The notes under the pieces: model-generated | What the model was told of the DNA's origin: nothing | Database searches by the model: none | What the model saw: the letters and a program-made list of their open reading frames with translations, nothing else | Assembly: GCF_004341105.1 (NCBI RefSeq) | Contig: NZ_SLZK01000012.1 | Location: 1-64,000, forward strand | DNA from: Rhizobium sp. BK418 | Lineage (GTDB): Bacteria; Pseudomonadota; Alphaproteobacteria; Rhizobiales; Rhizobiaceae | Direction: 5' to 3' | DNA length: 64,000 bases | Position numbers and translations under genes: made by a program | Part shown: positions 8,963 to 17,180 of the stretch, in pieces | Layout of the letters: every line of letters starts with the position of its first letter | Numbering within the stretch: position 1 is the stretch's first letter

Positions 8963-11415
8963 TCGTCATCATTGAAAGTATTGCGGGAATCAATGGGAAG
9001 ATCAATGGCGTTATCCGGCCAGTGGATTTCGGCGCCTATCCAGCGATCAAACTCGTCACGGCAGTCGTCTAGTTCAGGGAAAATGAAAAAATGCCCGTTC
9101 CTGTCCGATGACCTCAAACGTCGTGTGTTGAGAGAGGGCAGGAGCGTCTTCAGAGACTTCGTGAACGCGATCTCACTCAGCTCGATGCCATCGTAACGGC
9201 GGTTGCGCAGCCATCCGGAGTAGTTGCCGCGGAACGCGGATTTCTCGACTTCGATCGGTCCTTGCTGCCACAGATCATAGTGATTGCCTTGGCCGTCTAC
9301 CTTCCCAGACTCCAGAGTTTCAAACCAAAAGCGCTCGACGTTCTTCAGACCTTCGACTTTCTGCTCAGCTAGTCCCTGCGTGTCGGGAACCTTGCGGACT
9401 TGAAAATCAGAAATGTCTCGGCTCATCAGGAGGGCGAGTAGCGCAGCCGGCCCGCCACTCTGCATTTCGGCCCGCAACGCCGCGAAATATCCATGATCGC
9501 CGATACGATGGTCTGCAACGTTCAAAACGAAGAATCGTCGTTCGTCAGCGCCACTTGCGGGCACAACCCAATTCTCATTCGACGATATGAAGATCCGGAG
9601 CATTGACCGGACAGGGAACGCATTCATTCCCTTCGGTTCTATCATTGCATCTTCACTGGTGATGATGGCCTTGAGACTGCCTTCATCGCGCTTGTCGCCA
9701 GCCCAGAAGCCTTCCTGTATGTGGAGCAAGAGGCAGCTTGCCTGATGGGCGTTAAACTTGCCGAAAAACTGGTCTTTCTGCCAAACGGTTATGTAATGAG
9801 CCTTGATAATCTCGCCCGTATATGCGGCTAGGGTATCCTTGCCGCTGCCACGGAGGCCCTTCACTACGAACGCAACGCCGGGCTTTTCCTCTGGCCGCTG
9901 GACTAGATGAGCCAGCCAGTTAAGCGCATAATTGAAGTGCTCCTCGTTGCCGTTGCAGACGACTCGCAGCAGATGATCCAGAAAAAGCGAGCAGGATCTG
10001 GTATCGTCGGGTTCGACTGAGAAGCCTTGCCAGAGATTGAAGGCACCTTCTACCTGCCGGTTCGGCGCGAAAACGATGCCGTTGGGATAAGATCGACGAT
10101 GCTTCGAGCGCATCCATTGCTTGGATACGGGCTCAGTAGTGCTATCTTTCGGCACGCGGTCGTTTTCGTAGTAATTGTGCAAGTCGCCGACTGTGCAAAA
10201 TGAGACCTGTTTGCCAGGTGAGTGGTTGAGGATCATCGTCCTGCCGCCCAATCTAACGACAGCATGAGCCTTGTTCATCCTGGCGATCTTCGGCGGTGCG
10301 CCGCGGCCGAGCTCGAACTCGACTTCCGCCTTCTTTAGCTTCAGCTGTGATTTCGACAGCTTTGACCTCTCAGGACCGTTCCCGGCGCCAAGGAGATCGT
10401 CGAACATGTCTGTTCGGCTGTCGTCGACCTCCTCGACATCGTCGAAGTCATCCTCGATGGAGTCCAGCTGGCGCTCTGCGCGCACTTCCCGCGCGACCGC
10501 GACAAGGCTGGCCATGCGGAATGGCGCCTGTGCCCGGTTCCTGAACGATTTCCAGACGCGCTTTTGGTCCTTCTCGTCGAACTTCTCGCTGATCCTGGAA
10601 TATTTGCACCACGTCTCGAAGCCGAAGTCGGAGCCGTCGGTCTCATGATGCAGAGCCATACCGACTCGCATCCACTGGTCGCGATCCTCGAACCATTCCG
10701 CGGCCGGCAGATCGTCAAGGACGGCGATTATCTCGTCTTCATCAAGGCCAAGCGGCTGCTGGCGCTCGGGGTTAGGCTCACTCTCGTCTCTATCTTCGGT
10801 GATTCGAGCGACTGCCGCGGATGGCAGGATCGGGCCGATGCCCATATCCAGCATGTCGAAGTCGAATTCGCTCAGCCAGCGATACGGCTGTCCGGTGTCA
10901 GGATGGATGGAGGGTGGAATAGCCGCCTGCGCACCGGTTGCGAGGAGATGGAGTTCCCAATCCCACTTCTTGACGTCGCGCTGCTTGCTTTCATCCCACA
11001 CCATGGCGAAACCGTCGCTATGGGCGAACTTCTTCGGCGGGAACGGCTTGTCGGTAAGGATATAGAAGTGGCGGCTCTCACCACCCGAGCCCGAGATAAC
11101 GGTCGGGACTGAGTCGAGATCGAGTTCCGGAAGCAGTTCGAGGAGTTTTTCGCGCGCTTCGTCGACCTTGGACGGCACGCGGATGTCGAAATCAATGATG
11201 TGCAGGTAGAGGCCTGCGACCACAGACCATTTGCCGAGACGGACGCCGACATTATTGCCGTCGCGATATGTGCGCTTGAGATCCGCGAGCGATGCGACGG
11301 GCTTGGCAGCCCAATCGTTTCCGATCGGCCTTTTTGATTTTGGGTGCAGCCATTGCAGAGCGAATCCGGCTTTCGCCAGGCGCTCGATTTTGTGGGGGAA
11401 GGCTATTGCAGTCAT
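8950..11415 (-). CDS. Prim-Pol primase with DUF5906-type helicase domain
   Basis: This 821-residue replication protein should prime and unwind the element's DNA. The N-terminal archaeo-eukaryotic primase-polymerase domain shows the metal-binding pair D75/D77 (IIDFDIR) and SRHFYI near 115-119. A PriCT-like segment follows (DDLPAAEWFEDRDQWMRVGM, about 245). The C-terminal SF3/DUF5906-type ATPase has Walker A GLRGSGKDT near 520, an HIQEGFW Walker B-like block and the arginine-finger region ADERRFF near 617. This architecture is common in phages, plasmids and P4-like satellites. It is preceded by its own operator palindrome. Confidence 0.88.
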   Translation of the reverse strand: MTAIAFPHKIERLAKAGFALQWLHPKSKRPIGNDWAAKPVASLADLKRTYRDGNNVGVRLGKWSVVAGLYLHIIDFDIRVPSKVDEAREKLLELLPELDLDSVPTVISGSGGESRHFYILTDKPFPPKKFAHSDGFAMVWDESKQRDVKKWDWELHLLATGAQAAIPPSIHPDTGQPYRWLSEFDFDMLDMGIGPILPSAAVARITEDRDESEPNPERQQPLGLDEDEIIAVLDDLPAAEWFEDRDQWMRVGMALHHETDGSDFGFETWCKYSRISEKFDEKDQKRVWKSFRNRAQAPFRMASLVAVAREVRAERQLDSIEDDFDDVEEVDDSRTDMFDDLLGAGNGPERSKLSKSQLKLKKAEVEFELGRGAPPKIARMNKAHAVVRLGGRTMILNHSPGKQVSFCTVGDLHNYYENDRVPKDSTTEPVSKQWMRSKHRRSYPNGIVFAPNRQVEGAFNLWQGFSVEPDDTRSCSLFLDHLLRVVCNGNEEHFNYALNWLAHLVQRPEEKPGVAFVVKGLRGSGKDTLAAYTGEIIKAHYITVWQKDQFFGKFNAHQASCLLLHIQEGFWAGDKRDEGSLKAIITSEDAMIEPKGMNAFPVRSMLRIFISSNENWVVPASGADERRFFVLNVADHRIGDHGYFAALRAEMQSGGPAALLALLMSRDISDFQVRKVPDTQGLAEQKVEGLKNVERFWFETLESGKVDGQGNHYDLWQQGPIEVEKSAFRGNYSGWLRNRRYDGIELSEIAFTKSLKTLLPSLNTRRLRSSDRNGHFFIFPELDDCRDEFDRWIGAEIHWPDNAIDLPIDSRNTFNDDDLFN

Positions 11416-11420
11416 TCGCT

Positions 11421-11439
11421 ATTCCACATTCGGTTGAAC
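11421..11439. promoter_or_regulatory. Operator palindrome, replication gene
   Basis: An imperfect copy of the element's palindrome, ATTCcAC-ATTCG-GTTGAAc, is centred 15 bp upstream of the primase start codon. Spacing (5 bp) and right arm agree with the perfect sites at 8938 and 19820, and two outer positions have drifted. Confidence 0.6.
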
Positions 11440-11503
11440 GGCAGGACGCAGTCAGCCGTGGCGCGTTAAGGCGCGTCTGTGATTTCAGTTGTCTCGGTGG
11501 TGG

Positions 11504-11806
11504 CTAGTGAACCGTGGGTGGCGGAACGGTTGACACGAGATTATTTAGGCCGAATGACCCGGCGATTTCCGGCATATTTGGCTTCCCGAAAACCGCATAG
11601 GTCGCCGCTTTGCCATCCAGGGAATAGACAGTCAGAAGGTCCATTGTCGACGCACGGTCTTCACCGAATTTGGCGGCTGCTTCCTGCCTGCAGCCCGCTT
11701 CGTATCGGGCTTGGCGACGAGCAGATTCCGAACTTTGTCCCTTTGAAACGAGCTCGGCCGCCCGATTGTCACGCCAGTTTTTCCAACGCTTTGCGAGGCC
11801 GCTCAT
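11504..11806 (-). CDS. Hypothetical phage-element protein (100 aa)
   Basis: The product is a small basic protein with an Arg/Lys-rich N-terminal helix (LAKRWKNWRDNRAAELVSKG) and no recognised domain. Its start overlaps the stop of the 268-residue gene by 4 bp (ATGA type), so the two are translationally coupled. An alpha-helical, possibly nucleic-acid-binding early protein is all that can be said. Confidence 0.6.
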   Translation of the reverse strand: MSGLAKRWKNWRDNRAAELVSKGQSSESARRQARYEAGCRQEAAAKFGEDRASTMDLLTVYSLDGKAATYAVFGKPNMPEIAGSFGLNNLVSTVPPPTVH

Positions 11807-12609
11807 AGCCCAGCTTCTTCATCGAAGAGTTCAGCGTGCAACGCTCCCGTAGCGGCTGCAAATCCTGGAAACGCTGCCTTTTTGGTTACATTAAGCCACG
11901 CTGGCCGAAGCGGAGAGTCGAACCTTACGGCTTCGCTGAACCGTGTCAGGAGATTCCAGCCATGCTTTGGATCATGCTTATTGAAATCCGGATGCTCTTC
12001 AACAGCGATAATAGCCGCAAGTCCGTCGTGAAGGTCGTGAAGACGGTGCCGAAAATTCTCAACTACATTTGCGTGCTTCGCCCGCAACCAGTTTTCGGTC
12101 GATCTTGCGAGATTTTGCTGCAGCTTCTCACGCCGTACCTGCAATTCCTTATTCTTCGCTTCAAGGAGCTCGATCACGCGCGCCGCGGTTCGGCATTCTT
12201 TGTCAGAGTCCGCGATCACCTTGCGCAGCAGAGAGAGGCGCTCGTGCTCCTCTGTCATTGCTGCTTCAGTTTCCGAAAGAAAAGCGCGAACGTGGCCCGT
12301 TTCGATTTTCGCTTCCAAGGCGTCGGCTTCGGCAGACCAGTTGGCTGAACGCTGCAGCGTCGACGATGCACGGTCGATCCTTGTGTTGTTTTGTGCGATC
12401 TCGGAGTCGACGTTTGCCACCATACGCGAATCTTGCTCACGACGTGCGCGCAGCGAGAGCAAATCACGCTCAGGTGCCAAGGGAGTATAACTCGTCGGCA
12501 TCTCATTCGGTCTGAAATTCCCCCTTGAAGGGGAGGGTGGAGTCGGGCGCATCTGCCCTGCGAGATATTCTGGGTCAGTCGGATCGATATGACGCTCACT
12601 GATAGGCAT
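11803..12609 (-). CDS. Hypothetical coiled-coil protein (268 aa)
   Basis: Residues about 50-190 form a long heptad-rich coiled coil (many E, R, L, A), followed by a mixed C-terminal region (EHPDFNKHDPKHGWNLL). I recognise no family. The N-terminal stretch PTPPSPSRGNF is encoded by a palindromic, CCCCTTGAAGGGGAGGGTGG-like segment at about 12515-12545 that looks like an inserted rhizobial repeat, as in the integrase tail. A GAGGTT ribosome site precedes the start. It lies in the leftward early unit. Confidence 0.6.
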   Translation of the reverse strand: MPISERHIDPTDPEYLAGQMRPTPPSPSRGNFRPNEMPTSYTPLAPERDLLSLRARREQDSRMVANVDSEIAQNNTRIDRASSTLQRSANWSAEADALEAKIETGHVRAFLSETEAAMTEEHERLSLLRKVIADSDKECRTAARVIELLEAKNKELQVRREKLQQNLARSTENWLRAKHANVVENFRHRLHDLHDGLAAIIAVEEHPDFNKHDPKHGWNLLTRFSEAVRFDSPLRPAWLNVTKKAAFPGFAAATGALHAELFDEEAGL

Positions 12610-12679
12610 CGGGATAACCTCAAACTGTAATCTGACAGCATGAGAACCGATGGACAGCGTGAATGCAAAACAAAGCGTA

Positions 12680-12706
12680 TCATAAATGGAAATAAGCTAT
12701 TTATGA
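12680..12706. promoter_or_regulatory. Inverted repeat between two early genes
   Basis: Perfect 8-bp arms TCATAAAT and ATTTATGA are separated by 11 bp, within the AT-rich gap between the 272-residue and 268-residue genes. There is no U-tract on either side, so it may be an operator rather than a terminator. Confidence 0.4.
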
Positions 12707-13417
12707 CGGAGCCAGTGCCTTGAAGCCGGGTCGCAGATGCCCGAGTGAGTCCCCGAGTAGGTCACCAAACAAATGATCGGTCATAGCGAGAGATTGTCGG
12801 GTGAACAGCAGCCCACGCAAGTGTTTATCAACCGCCCTATCGGCCAAGTTTTTGAATTTGATCCTCTCGTTTTCCAAGTCCTTGTGCTCTTTCGGATCAT
12901 CAGAGCTGAAATCATCGATCGTTTTCCCCTTCTTGTTTCGATATTTTTCAGTGCTGTTGAACTTCTCAACAACCGGGAAAAGGTCTTGGAGCCGAGGATA
13001 GAAGGATTTTTTATCGAGGTCTTGTGCACCTGCCTTCTGTGCAAACTGATCATGAATAAAAAGCAGGTGCCTCTCTTGCTCAATTGTCCAGAAGGACCAC
13101 GACGCTCGAGGTTTCTTGGAATCTGAAGCAACCCGCAGTGCCTTAAAGAGGTAATGGGAGTGATTGGCGATCATTTCGTTGATGAAGTGGCCATGCTGCT
13201 CGAAAATCCCGTGTTCTATAAGACTGCTTGCAATGTCCAGCAGCGCGGCGGTGCTGGGTGACCGGGACGGATTTGAATACCTGCGTTCTTCAGCTTGAAG
13301 CAGCCGCACCGCCTCACGGGCATCGGCTGACAAAACCTCGAGGCTGGCGATATAATGAAGCGGCACCACGTGCACCGCCTCAGGCTCAATCGTTAAATCA
13401 TCATCTTCGGACGTCAT
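12701..13417 (-). CDS. Hypothetical early protein (238 aa)
   Basis: The product is soluble and largely helical, with a charged middle (DKKSFYPRLQDLF, KYRNKKGKTIDDFSSDDP) and no recognised domain. I chose the ATG at 13417 (MTSEDDDL) because the longer open frame to 13519 would overlap the preceding gene's end at 13455. It belongs to the leftward early cluster between the repressor region and the primase. Confidence 0.55.
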   Translation of the reverse strand: MTSEDDDLTIEPEAVHVVPLHYIASLEVLSADAREAVRLLQAEERRYSNPSRSPSTAALLDIASSLIEHGIFEQHGHFINEMIANHSHYLFKALRVASDSKKPRASWSFWTIEQERHLLFIHDQFAQKAGAQDLDKKSFYPRLQDLFPVVEKFNSTEKYRNKKGKTIDDFSSDDPKEHKDLENERIKFKNLADRAVDKHLRGLLFTRQSLAMTDHLFGDLLGDSLGHLRPGFKALAPS

Positions 13418-13454
13418 CAGTGTTTCTTCGGGATGTTCAATCAATGGCTCGGCA

Positions 13455-13754
13455 CTATCGCGCGAGGTAGCAATCGAGAATATCGCCTGCCTCTGTCGTA
13501 GGATCAATCGGGGCGACACTCGACTTCATGAGATGTTCGGCAACACGTTGGACGAATCCTGTTTTGACGCCAGTTGGCTCGGTCTCCGAATAGAGACTTT
13601 TGAGAACGCGCGCGAGCAGAAGAGGGTTTTCGTCACGCATCATCCGCACTGTTAGCGCGTCAGCCAGTTCGCGCCCCTGGCGGTTCTGGTCTGCCCAAGT
13701 GTTTGCAGTTTGGGTCTGGTTTGCGATCGGGAGAGTTTTGATCATCATGCCCAT
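13455..13754 (-). CDS. Hypothetical early protein (99 aa)
   Basis: This is the first gene of the leftward early unit. A strong AAAGGAG site lies 5-6 bp before the ATG at 13754. The product is helical and has no recognised motif (ELADALTVRMMRDENPLLLARVLKSLY). Its position opposite the repressor gene is where phages put cro- or antirepressor-like genes, but no DNA-binding motif is visible. Confidence 0.6.
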   Translation of the reverse strand: MGMMIKTLPIANQTQTANTWADQNRQGRELADALTVRMMRDENPLLLARVLKSLYSETEPTGVKTGFVQRVAEHLMKSSVAPIDPTTEAGDILDCYLAR

Positions 13755-13783
13755 GCTTTGCTCCTTTATGGCGGTTGATATTT

Positions 13784-13801
13784 ATTCAAGTGAAGTTGAA
13801 T
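13784..13801. promoter_or_regulatory. Operator palindrome between repressor and early genes
   Basis: ATTCAAG-TGAA-GTTGAAT lies in the 113-bp divergent gap between the XRE gene (13868) and the leftward early gene (13754). It matches the other element operators but with a 4-bp spacer. It is well placed for autoregulation and control of the early leftward promoter. Confidence 0.6.
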
Positions 13802-13867
13802 TAACCACAATCGGAAGATATGTCAACTGCGCTTGATAAAATATCAGTCACAAGGTAGAAGGTTCGT

Positions 13868-14104
13868 ATGATAGAACCTGATCAAATCCGTGCCGCCCGC
13901 TCAATGCTCGGGCTAACTCAAGCCGACCTAGCGAAAGCAGCCGGCTTATCGACCACCGGTCTGAATAACATCGAACGTGGAACGGCCGACCCAAAAGCGT
14001 CCACGCTGCGAGCCATCCAGGGCGCCTTGGAAGAGGCGGGGATTGTCTTCCTGAACGAGGGTGAGACCGCTGCAGGTGGGCGAGGGGTTCGTCTGCGCGG
14101 CTGA
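13868..14104 (+). CDS. XRE/Cro-type repressor
   Basis: A 78-residue single-domain helix-turn-helix protein. Helices 2-3 read LTQADLAKAAGLSTTGLNNIERG (about 16-38), and the C-terminus AGIVFLNEGETAAGGRGVRLRG is typical of small rhizobial XRE regulators. It is divergent from the early genes and is the only classical repressor in the element, so it is the best candidate to bind the ATTCAAC/GTTGAAT palindromes. It lacks a peptidase domain, so induction by RecA-driven autocleavage is not expected. Confidence 0.85.
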   Translation: MIEPDQIRAARSMLGLTQADLAKAAGLSTTGLNNIERGTADPKASTLRAIQGALEEAGIVFLNEGETAAGGRGVRLRG

Positions 14105-14140
14105 GCGGTCTACAGGCATTCGGCGCTTTCATACCCCATT

Positions 14141-14440
14141 GCCACAGATGCCATAGTGCTGCCACAGAACCTCGCGGCTCAAAAATCACAAATTATCGAA
14201 CGATTCCAGCCATTTGCCAGCCGTGCCACAGGTGCCACGGTGGAATAGGCAAATCGCTAATACGTGCGTACACACAAAATGCGGAATGGTTGAATTCTCG
14301 CAATGTCCCATTGTGCAGCTATCAAAGATTTTACGGTGATTTGAAATTCACTGTGGCAACTATGGCATCTATGTCAATATATTGAAAATAAATAGAAAAC
14401 AGTGACACAGATGGTTTCTGAATTGCCATGGTTGCCACAG
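14141..14440. repeat. GCCACAG/TGCCAT repeat family
   Basis: Related motifs built from TGCCACAG and TGCCATNGT occur at 14141-14167 (plus), 14223-14243 (plus), 14351-14370 (minus strand, nearly identical to the first apart from a 2-bp gap) and 14424-14440 (plus). They precede and partly interleave with the iteron-like array and flank AT-rich DNA at 14371-14400 and 14445-14515. A replication or regulatory role is inferred. Confidence 0.55.
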
Positions 14441-14717
14441 ATTTCTGAAATTGATTGAGTGCACAAAGGACATAATCCAGAAAATTTCTGGCAAAAAATT
14501 TTTATGGAGCGGGGCTCAGCGCCCCTCGCCGTGCACTGTAACGCAAAATGGGACCCGAAGCGAACCTGTCTCAATGTCTCTTGTGCGGATGACCGGTTAA
14601 CGCTGTCCATTGTACAGATCGACGGACTCCAATGTCTATTGTGCAGTGTCCCTTGTTTATACCTTCATTCTGAGAGTCGCATTGTACAGAGGCTTGAGCA
14701 TACTGTCTCTTGTGCGG
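14304..14717. repeat. Iteron-like 14-bp repeats, probable replication origin
   Basis: The consensus is TGTCYMTTGTRCRG. Copies lie at 14305-14318, 14459-14472 (minus strand), 14575-14588, 14604-14617, 14633-14646, 14647-14660 (degenerate), 14676-14689 and 14704-14717. The main series is spaced almost exactly 29 bp apart (right ends 14588, 14617, 14646, then 14660, 14689, 14717). AT-rich DNA lies alongside. Iteron arrays of this type bind replication initiators; here the Prim-Pol/helicase is the likely partner. A regulator-binding array upstream of the 14741 gene is the alternative. Confidence 0.65.
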
Positions 14718-14740
14718 AGCCTGCGTGAGGAGAACCTGCA

Positions 14741-14932
14741 GTGAAAGACGTGCCATCTAATGAGCCGCCAACGGGCTCGATCGCTGACAGCGATGCTGTT
14801 GTGCCCGGCCTTACACGAGAACAATCGGCCGAAAAGGCAGAGAAGGTCCTCAAAGAATGGGTGATCGCACTCGCTAAACGATGTGCGCAGGAAGACCATA
14901 TGGATTCCAACCGCGACCAGATTCCTCATTAA
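14741..14932 (+). CDS. Small hypothetical protein (63 aa) beside the iteron array
   Basis: It begins with GTG preceded by GAGGAGAACCTGCA, a good ribosome site. The product is acidic at the N-terminus, with a helical region (REQSAEKAEKVLKEWVIALAKRC) and no recognised domain. The last iteron copy ends 24 bp upstream, so expression could be influenced by whatever binds the array. Confidence 0.6.
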   Translation: MKDVPSNEPPTGSIADSDAVVPGLTREQSAEKAEKVLKEWVIALAKRCAQEDHMDSNRDQIPH

Positions 14933-15033
14933 GCTGTTTCAAAACTCCCCGAATTCGAACAACCCTCTTGACGAGGGACGCTCCGCAACTGGAAGAATGA
15001 GGCATACAATCTACGCGTGGGGGAATCGCGATC

Positions 15034-15720
15034 TTGTTGTCTCATCTCGGTTGCAGATTATTTCGAGAACGTATCACCGAACGACCAAAGGCTAAGAGCC
15101 CAATAGCACTGTCATTATGTGCCGGCGCAATGATCTTTGTCGCCGGTTCCTCCGCGGTACACGCTGAGAAATCTCCACAAGAGTGCGCTGCACTCGCCGA
15201 GGGAGATAAGCGGCTCCTTTGCTACGACGAGATCTTCAAAGGTAAAGAGGCGGCGGAAACGCCCCCACCTGTTAACAGCAAGTGGCAGTTGTCGACCACC
15301 AAATCCGAGATGGATGACAGCGCGACGCAGGTGCTTACGCTGATGTCAGACGACAGCTTCGCGGGAAAATTTGGCGGCACGCAACGAGCGACGATGATCC
15401 TTCGATGTGACGAACATGTCACCTCCTTGTATTTCATAATGGGCGACATGTTTCTGGCCGAGATAGAGGGATATGGCGTGATCACCTACCGCGTGGACGA
15501 CAAGAAGGCGGCCAAAAAATCGTTAGATGTTTCGACCGACAATCAGGCCTTGGGACTCTGGTCCGGCGGTTCGGCAATACCGTTTGCCAAACAGCTCTTC
15601 GGCGGCAAGAAGCTCGTTATTCGTGTGACGCCCTACAATGAGTCTGCGATCACGACGACATTCGATATCACCGATATTGAGAATGCTGCCAAGCCAGTTC
15701 GCGAGGAATGCAAATGGTGA
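15034..15720 (+). CDS. Secreted TagO/VasI-like protein
   Basis: A signal peptide ends near SSAVHA (about residue 44). The mature part contains the pattern SKWQLSTTKSEMDDSATQVL, then MILRCDEHVTSLYF and LWSGGSAIPFAKQLFGGKKLVIRVTPYNES, resembling the TagO/VasI family known beside some type VI secretion loci but also found alone. The 5' end is uncertain: the open frame starts at a TTG, and a later start closer to the signal peptide is possible. It overlaps the next gene, forming a probable envelope-protein operon carried as element cargo. No other type VI genes are present. Confidence 0.6.
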   Translation: MLSHLGCRLFRERITERPKAKSPIALSLCAGAMIFVAGSSAVHAEKSPQECAALAEGDKRLLCYDEIFKGKEAAETPPPVNSKWQLSTTKSEMDDSATQVLTLMSDDSFAGKFGGTQRATMILRCDEHVTSLYFIMGDMFLAEIEGYGVITYRVDDKKAAKKSLDVSTDNQALGLWSGGSAIPFAKQLFGGKKLVIRVTPYNESAITTTFDITDIENAAKPVREECKW

Positions 15721-16307
15721 AGGTAGGTTTGCTGTTTTGCGGCACATTCCTCGGCCTGAGTGTGGCGGCATTTGCGGCCGATGGTGAGAGCTGCGGTCAA
15801 AACTATTGGCCAGGAACGCTACCGGAGCACGCCGTCGACTCGGTAAGCGCGAGTCATTTGCAGTCTTTCCTGGATACGGCGCCGATAATCGACGGCATCA
15901 AATTTCAAGTTACCCGAAAGGGAAGCGAGCTTTGGCTGGACGTCGTAAGCTACCCAGGTGACGTGACCGCGCTTGCTTCAATCAGGACGATTTTTATTAT
16001 TGGTCGAGTGGTGAAGCCGGAATACAGCAAACTGGTCCTCGCTGATAAAACCGAGGGCGAATTCCAAATCTCCTATCGTGATCTCCATGCCATCGGCTGC
16101 CAATTCGTGTGGGGAGTCCAGGGGCGAGGGCAAAACCCGATCGCGTTGAATCGAGATCTGACCGATGCGCTGCGTTACTATCCAAGTGGACAACGAGTTG
16201 CGCCAGCGTTTACAGGCTCACTGCTCGGCGACTCGAGCATCATGCTGAATACTCTCAATAACGTTGTGTATCCGCAATGGCTCTTCAAAACAGTGGAAAT
16301 TAAATAG
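15714..16307 (+). CDS. Secreted hypothetical protein
   Basis: The product is about 197 residues with a clear signal peptide (VGLLFCGTFLGLSVAAFAADG). The mature part has two or more cysteines and no domain I recognise. A GAGGA site lies 7 bp before the ATG at 15714; an ATG at 15708 is possible. The gene overlaps the end of the TagO-like gene and is followed by a membrane-protein gene, so the three probably act in the envelope. Confidence 0.6.
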   Translation: MVKVGLLFCGTFLGLSVAAFAADGESCGQNYWPGTLPEHAVDSVSASHLQSFLDTAPIIDGIKFQVTRKGSELWLDVVSYPGDVTALASIRTIFIIGRVVKPEYSKLVLADKTEGEFQISYRDLHAIGCQFVWGVQGRGQNPIALNRDLTDALRYYPSGQRVAPAFTGSLLGDSSIMLNTLNNVVYPQWLFKTVEIK

Positions 16308-16348
16308 AGAGATCGACCTGGGTCGCGGTCAAGAAATCTGGAATCCGA

Positions 16349-17083
16349 ATGTTGAAAAGCGCCAATACCAAGACGTCAATAACTCTATCGACAATTATCG
16401 AGTTTTGCGCTTGGCTTTCGATTGTCACGATCGTCAGCGGGTACATTTGGATTAATGTGATTTTGTACATGGCCGACATCACTGCGCCGCTGTACTTCAC
16501 AATCTCGGATTACGTCGCTCACGGTGCTTCCCCAGGCGTGCTTTTTCTGGCGATACCGTTTGCCGGAAATCTCACCCATGCCCTTCAATTCGAGGGAGAC
16601 GAGCCGAAAGGCTTGAATCATGCGATCGGCATCAGCATCGTTTCTGCAGCGATAATTTTGCTGGTGCTCATTTTGATAGCCGGTGCGACGTATTTCTCGA
16701 CACCTACCCATCGCATACAACCGCTCGGAATTCTCCGTTCGTTCTCTGGGCTGTTTGTGTTCCTCGGACTCGTTTTCGTCTCACACGTTTTGGTGCCGAT
16801 ACGCTTCAATCTCGTGTCGGTGGCTCTAGTGTGCGCCGCCGCCATTTGGCTTTACACCGGAACGATAGCGGCGTCTTACGTAGATCGATTCAATAAACCC
16901 ATCCCACCGGATTCGGTTCAAGCCAACTTCCTGTTCGATGGGGCTGAATTTTCGTTGAGCTCTTGGTATCCGCTTTTGGCGACTGATCGTTACTATATCT
17001 TCATGGATCGTAACACGCGCCTGCCGGTCGTGATGGATGCCGGCGCCCTCAAGCGTGTCAACTATCTTCCTCGGGTGCCATAG
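16349..17083 (+). CDS. Integral membrane protein, element cargo
   Basis: The 244-residue product has about five hydrophobic segments (near residues 15-37, 60-75, 90-118, 125-150 and 155-175), followed by a soluble C-terminal part of about 65 residues (RFNKPIPPDSVQANFLFDGAE). No family is recognised. It is third in the rightward run of envelope-directed genes. Superinfection exclusion is a possible but untested role for such cargo. Confidence 0.55.
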   Translation: MLKSANTKTSITLSTIIEFCAWLSIVTIVSGYIWINVILYMADITAPLYFTISDYVAHGASPGVLFLAIPFAGNLTHALQFEGDEPKGLNHAIGISIVSAAIILLVLILIAGATYFSTPTHRIQPLGILRSFSGLFVFLGLVFVSHVLVPIRFNLVSVALVCAAAIWLYTGTIAASYVDRFNKPIPPDSVQANFLFDGAEFSLSSWYPLLATDRYYIFMDRNTRLPVVMDAGALKRVNYLPRVP

Positions 17084-17180
17084 ACGTGGCTGAACATGCG
17101 GATCCTGGAAACAACGCGCTTACAAGATCTTGGCCGCCTGCTCGAAGTGACAGCAGCATTTTACAAAAGTCGGAATTCAT

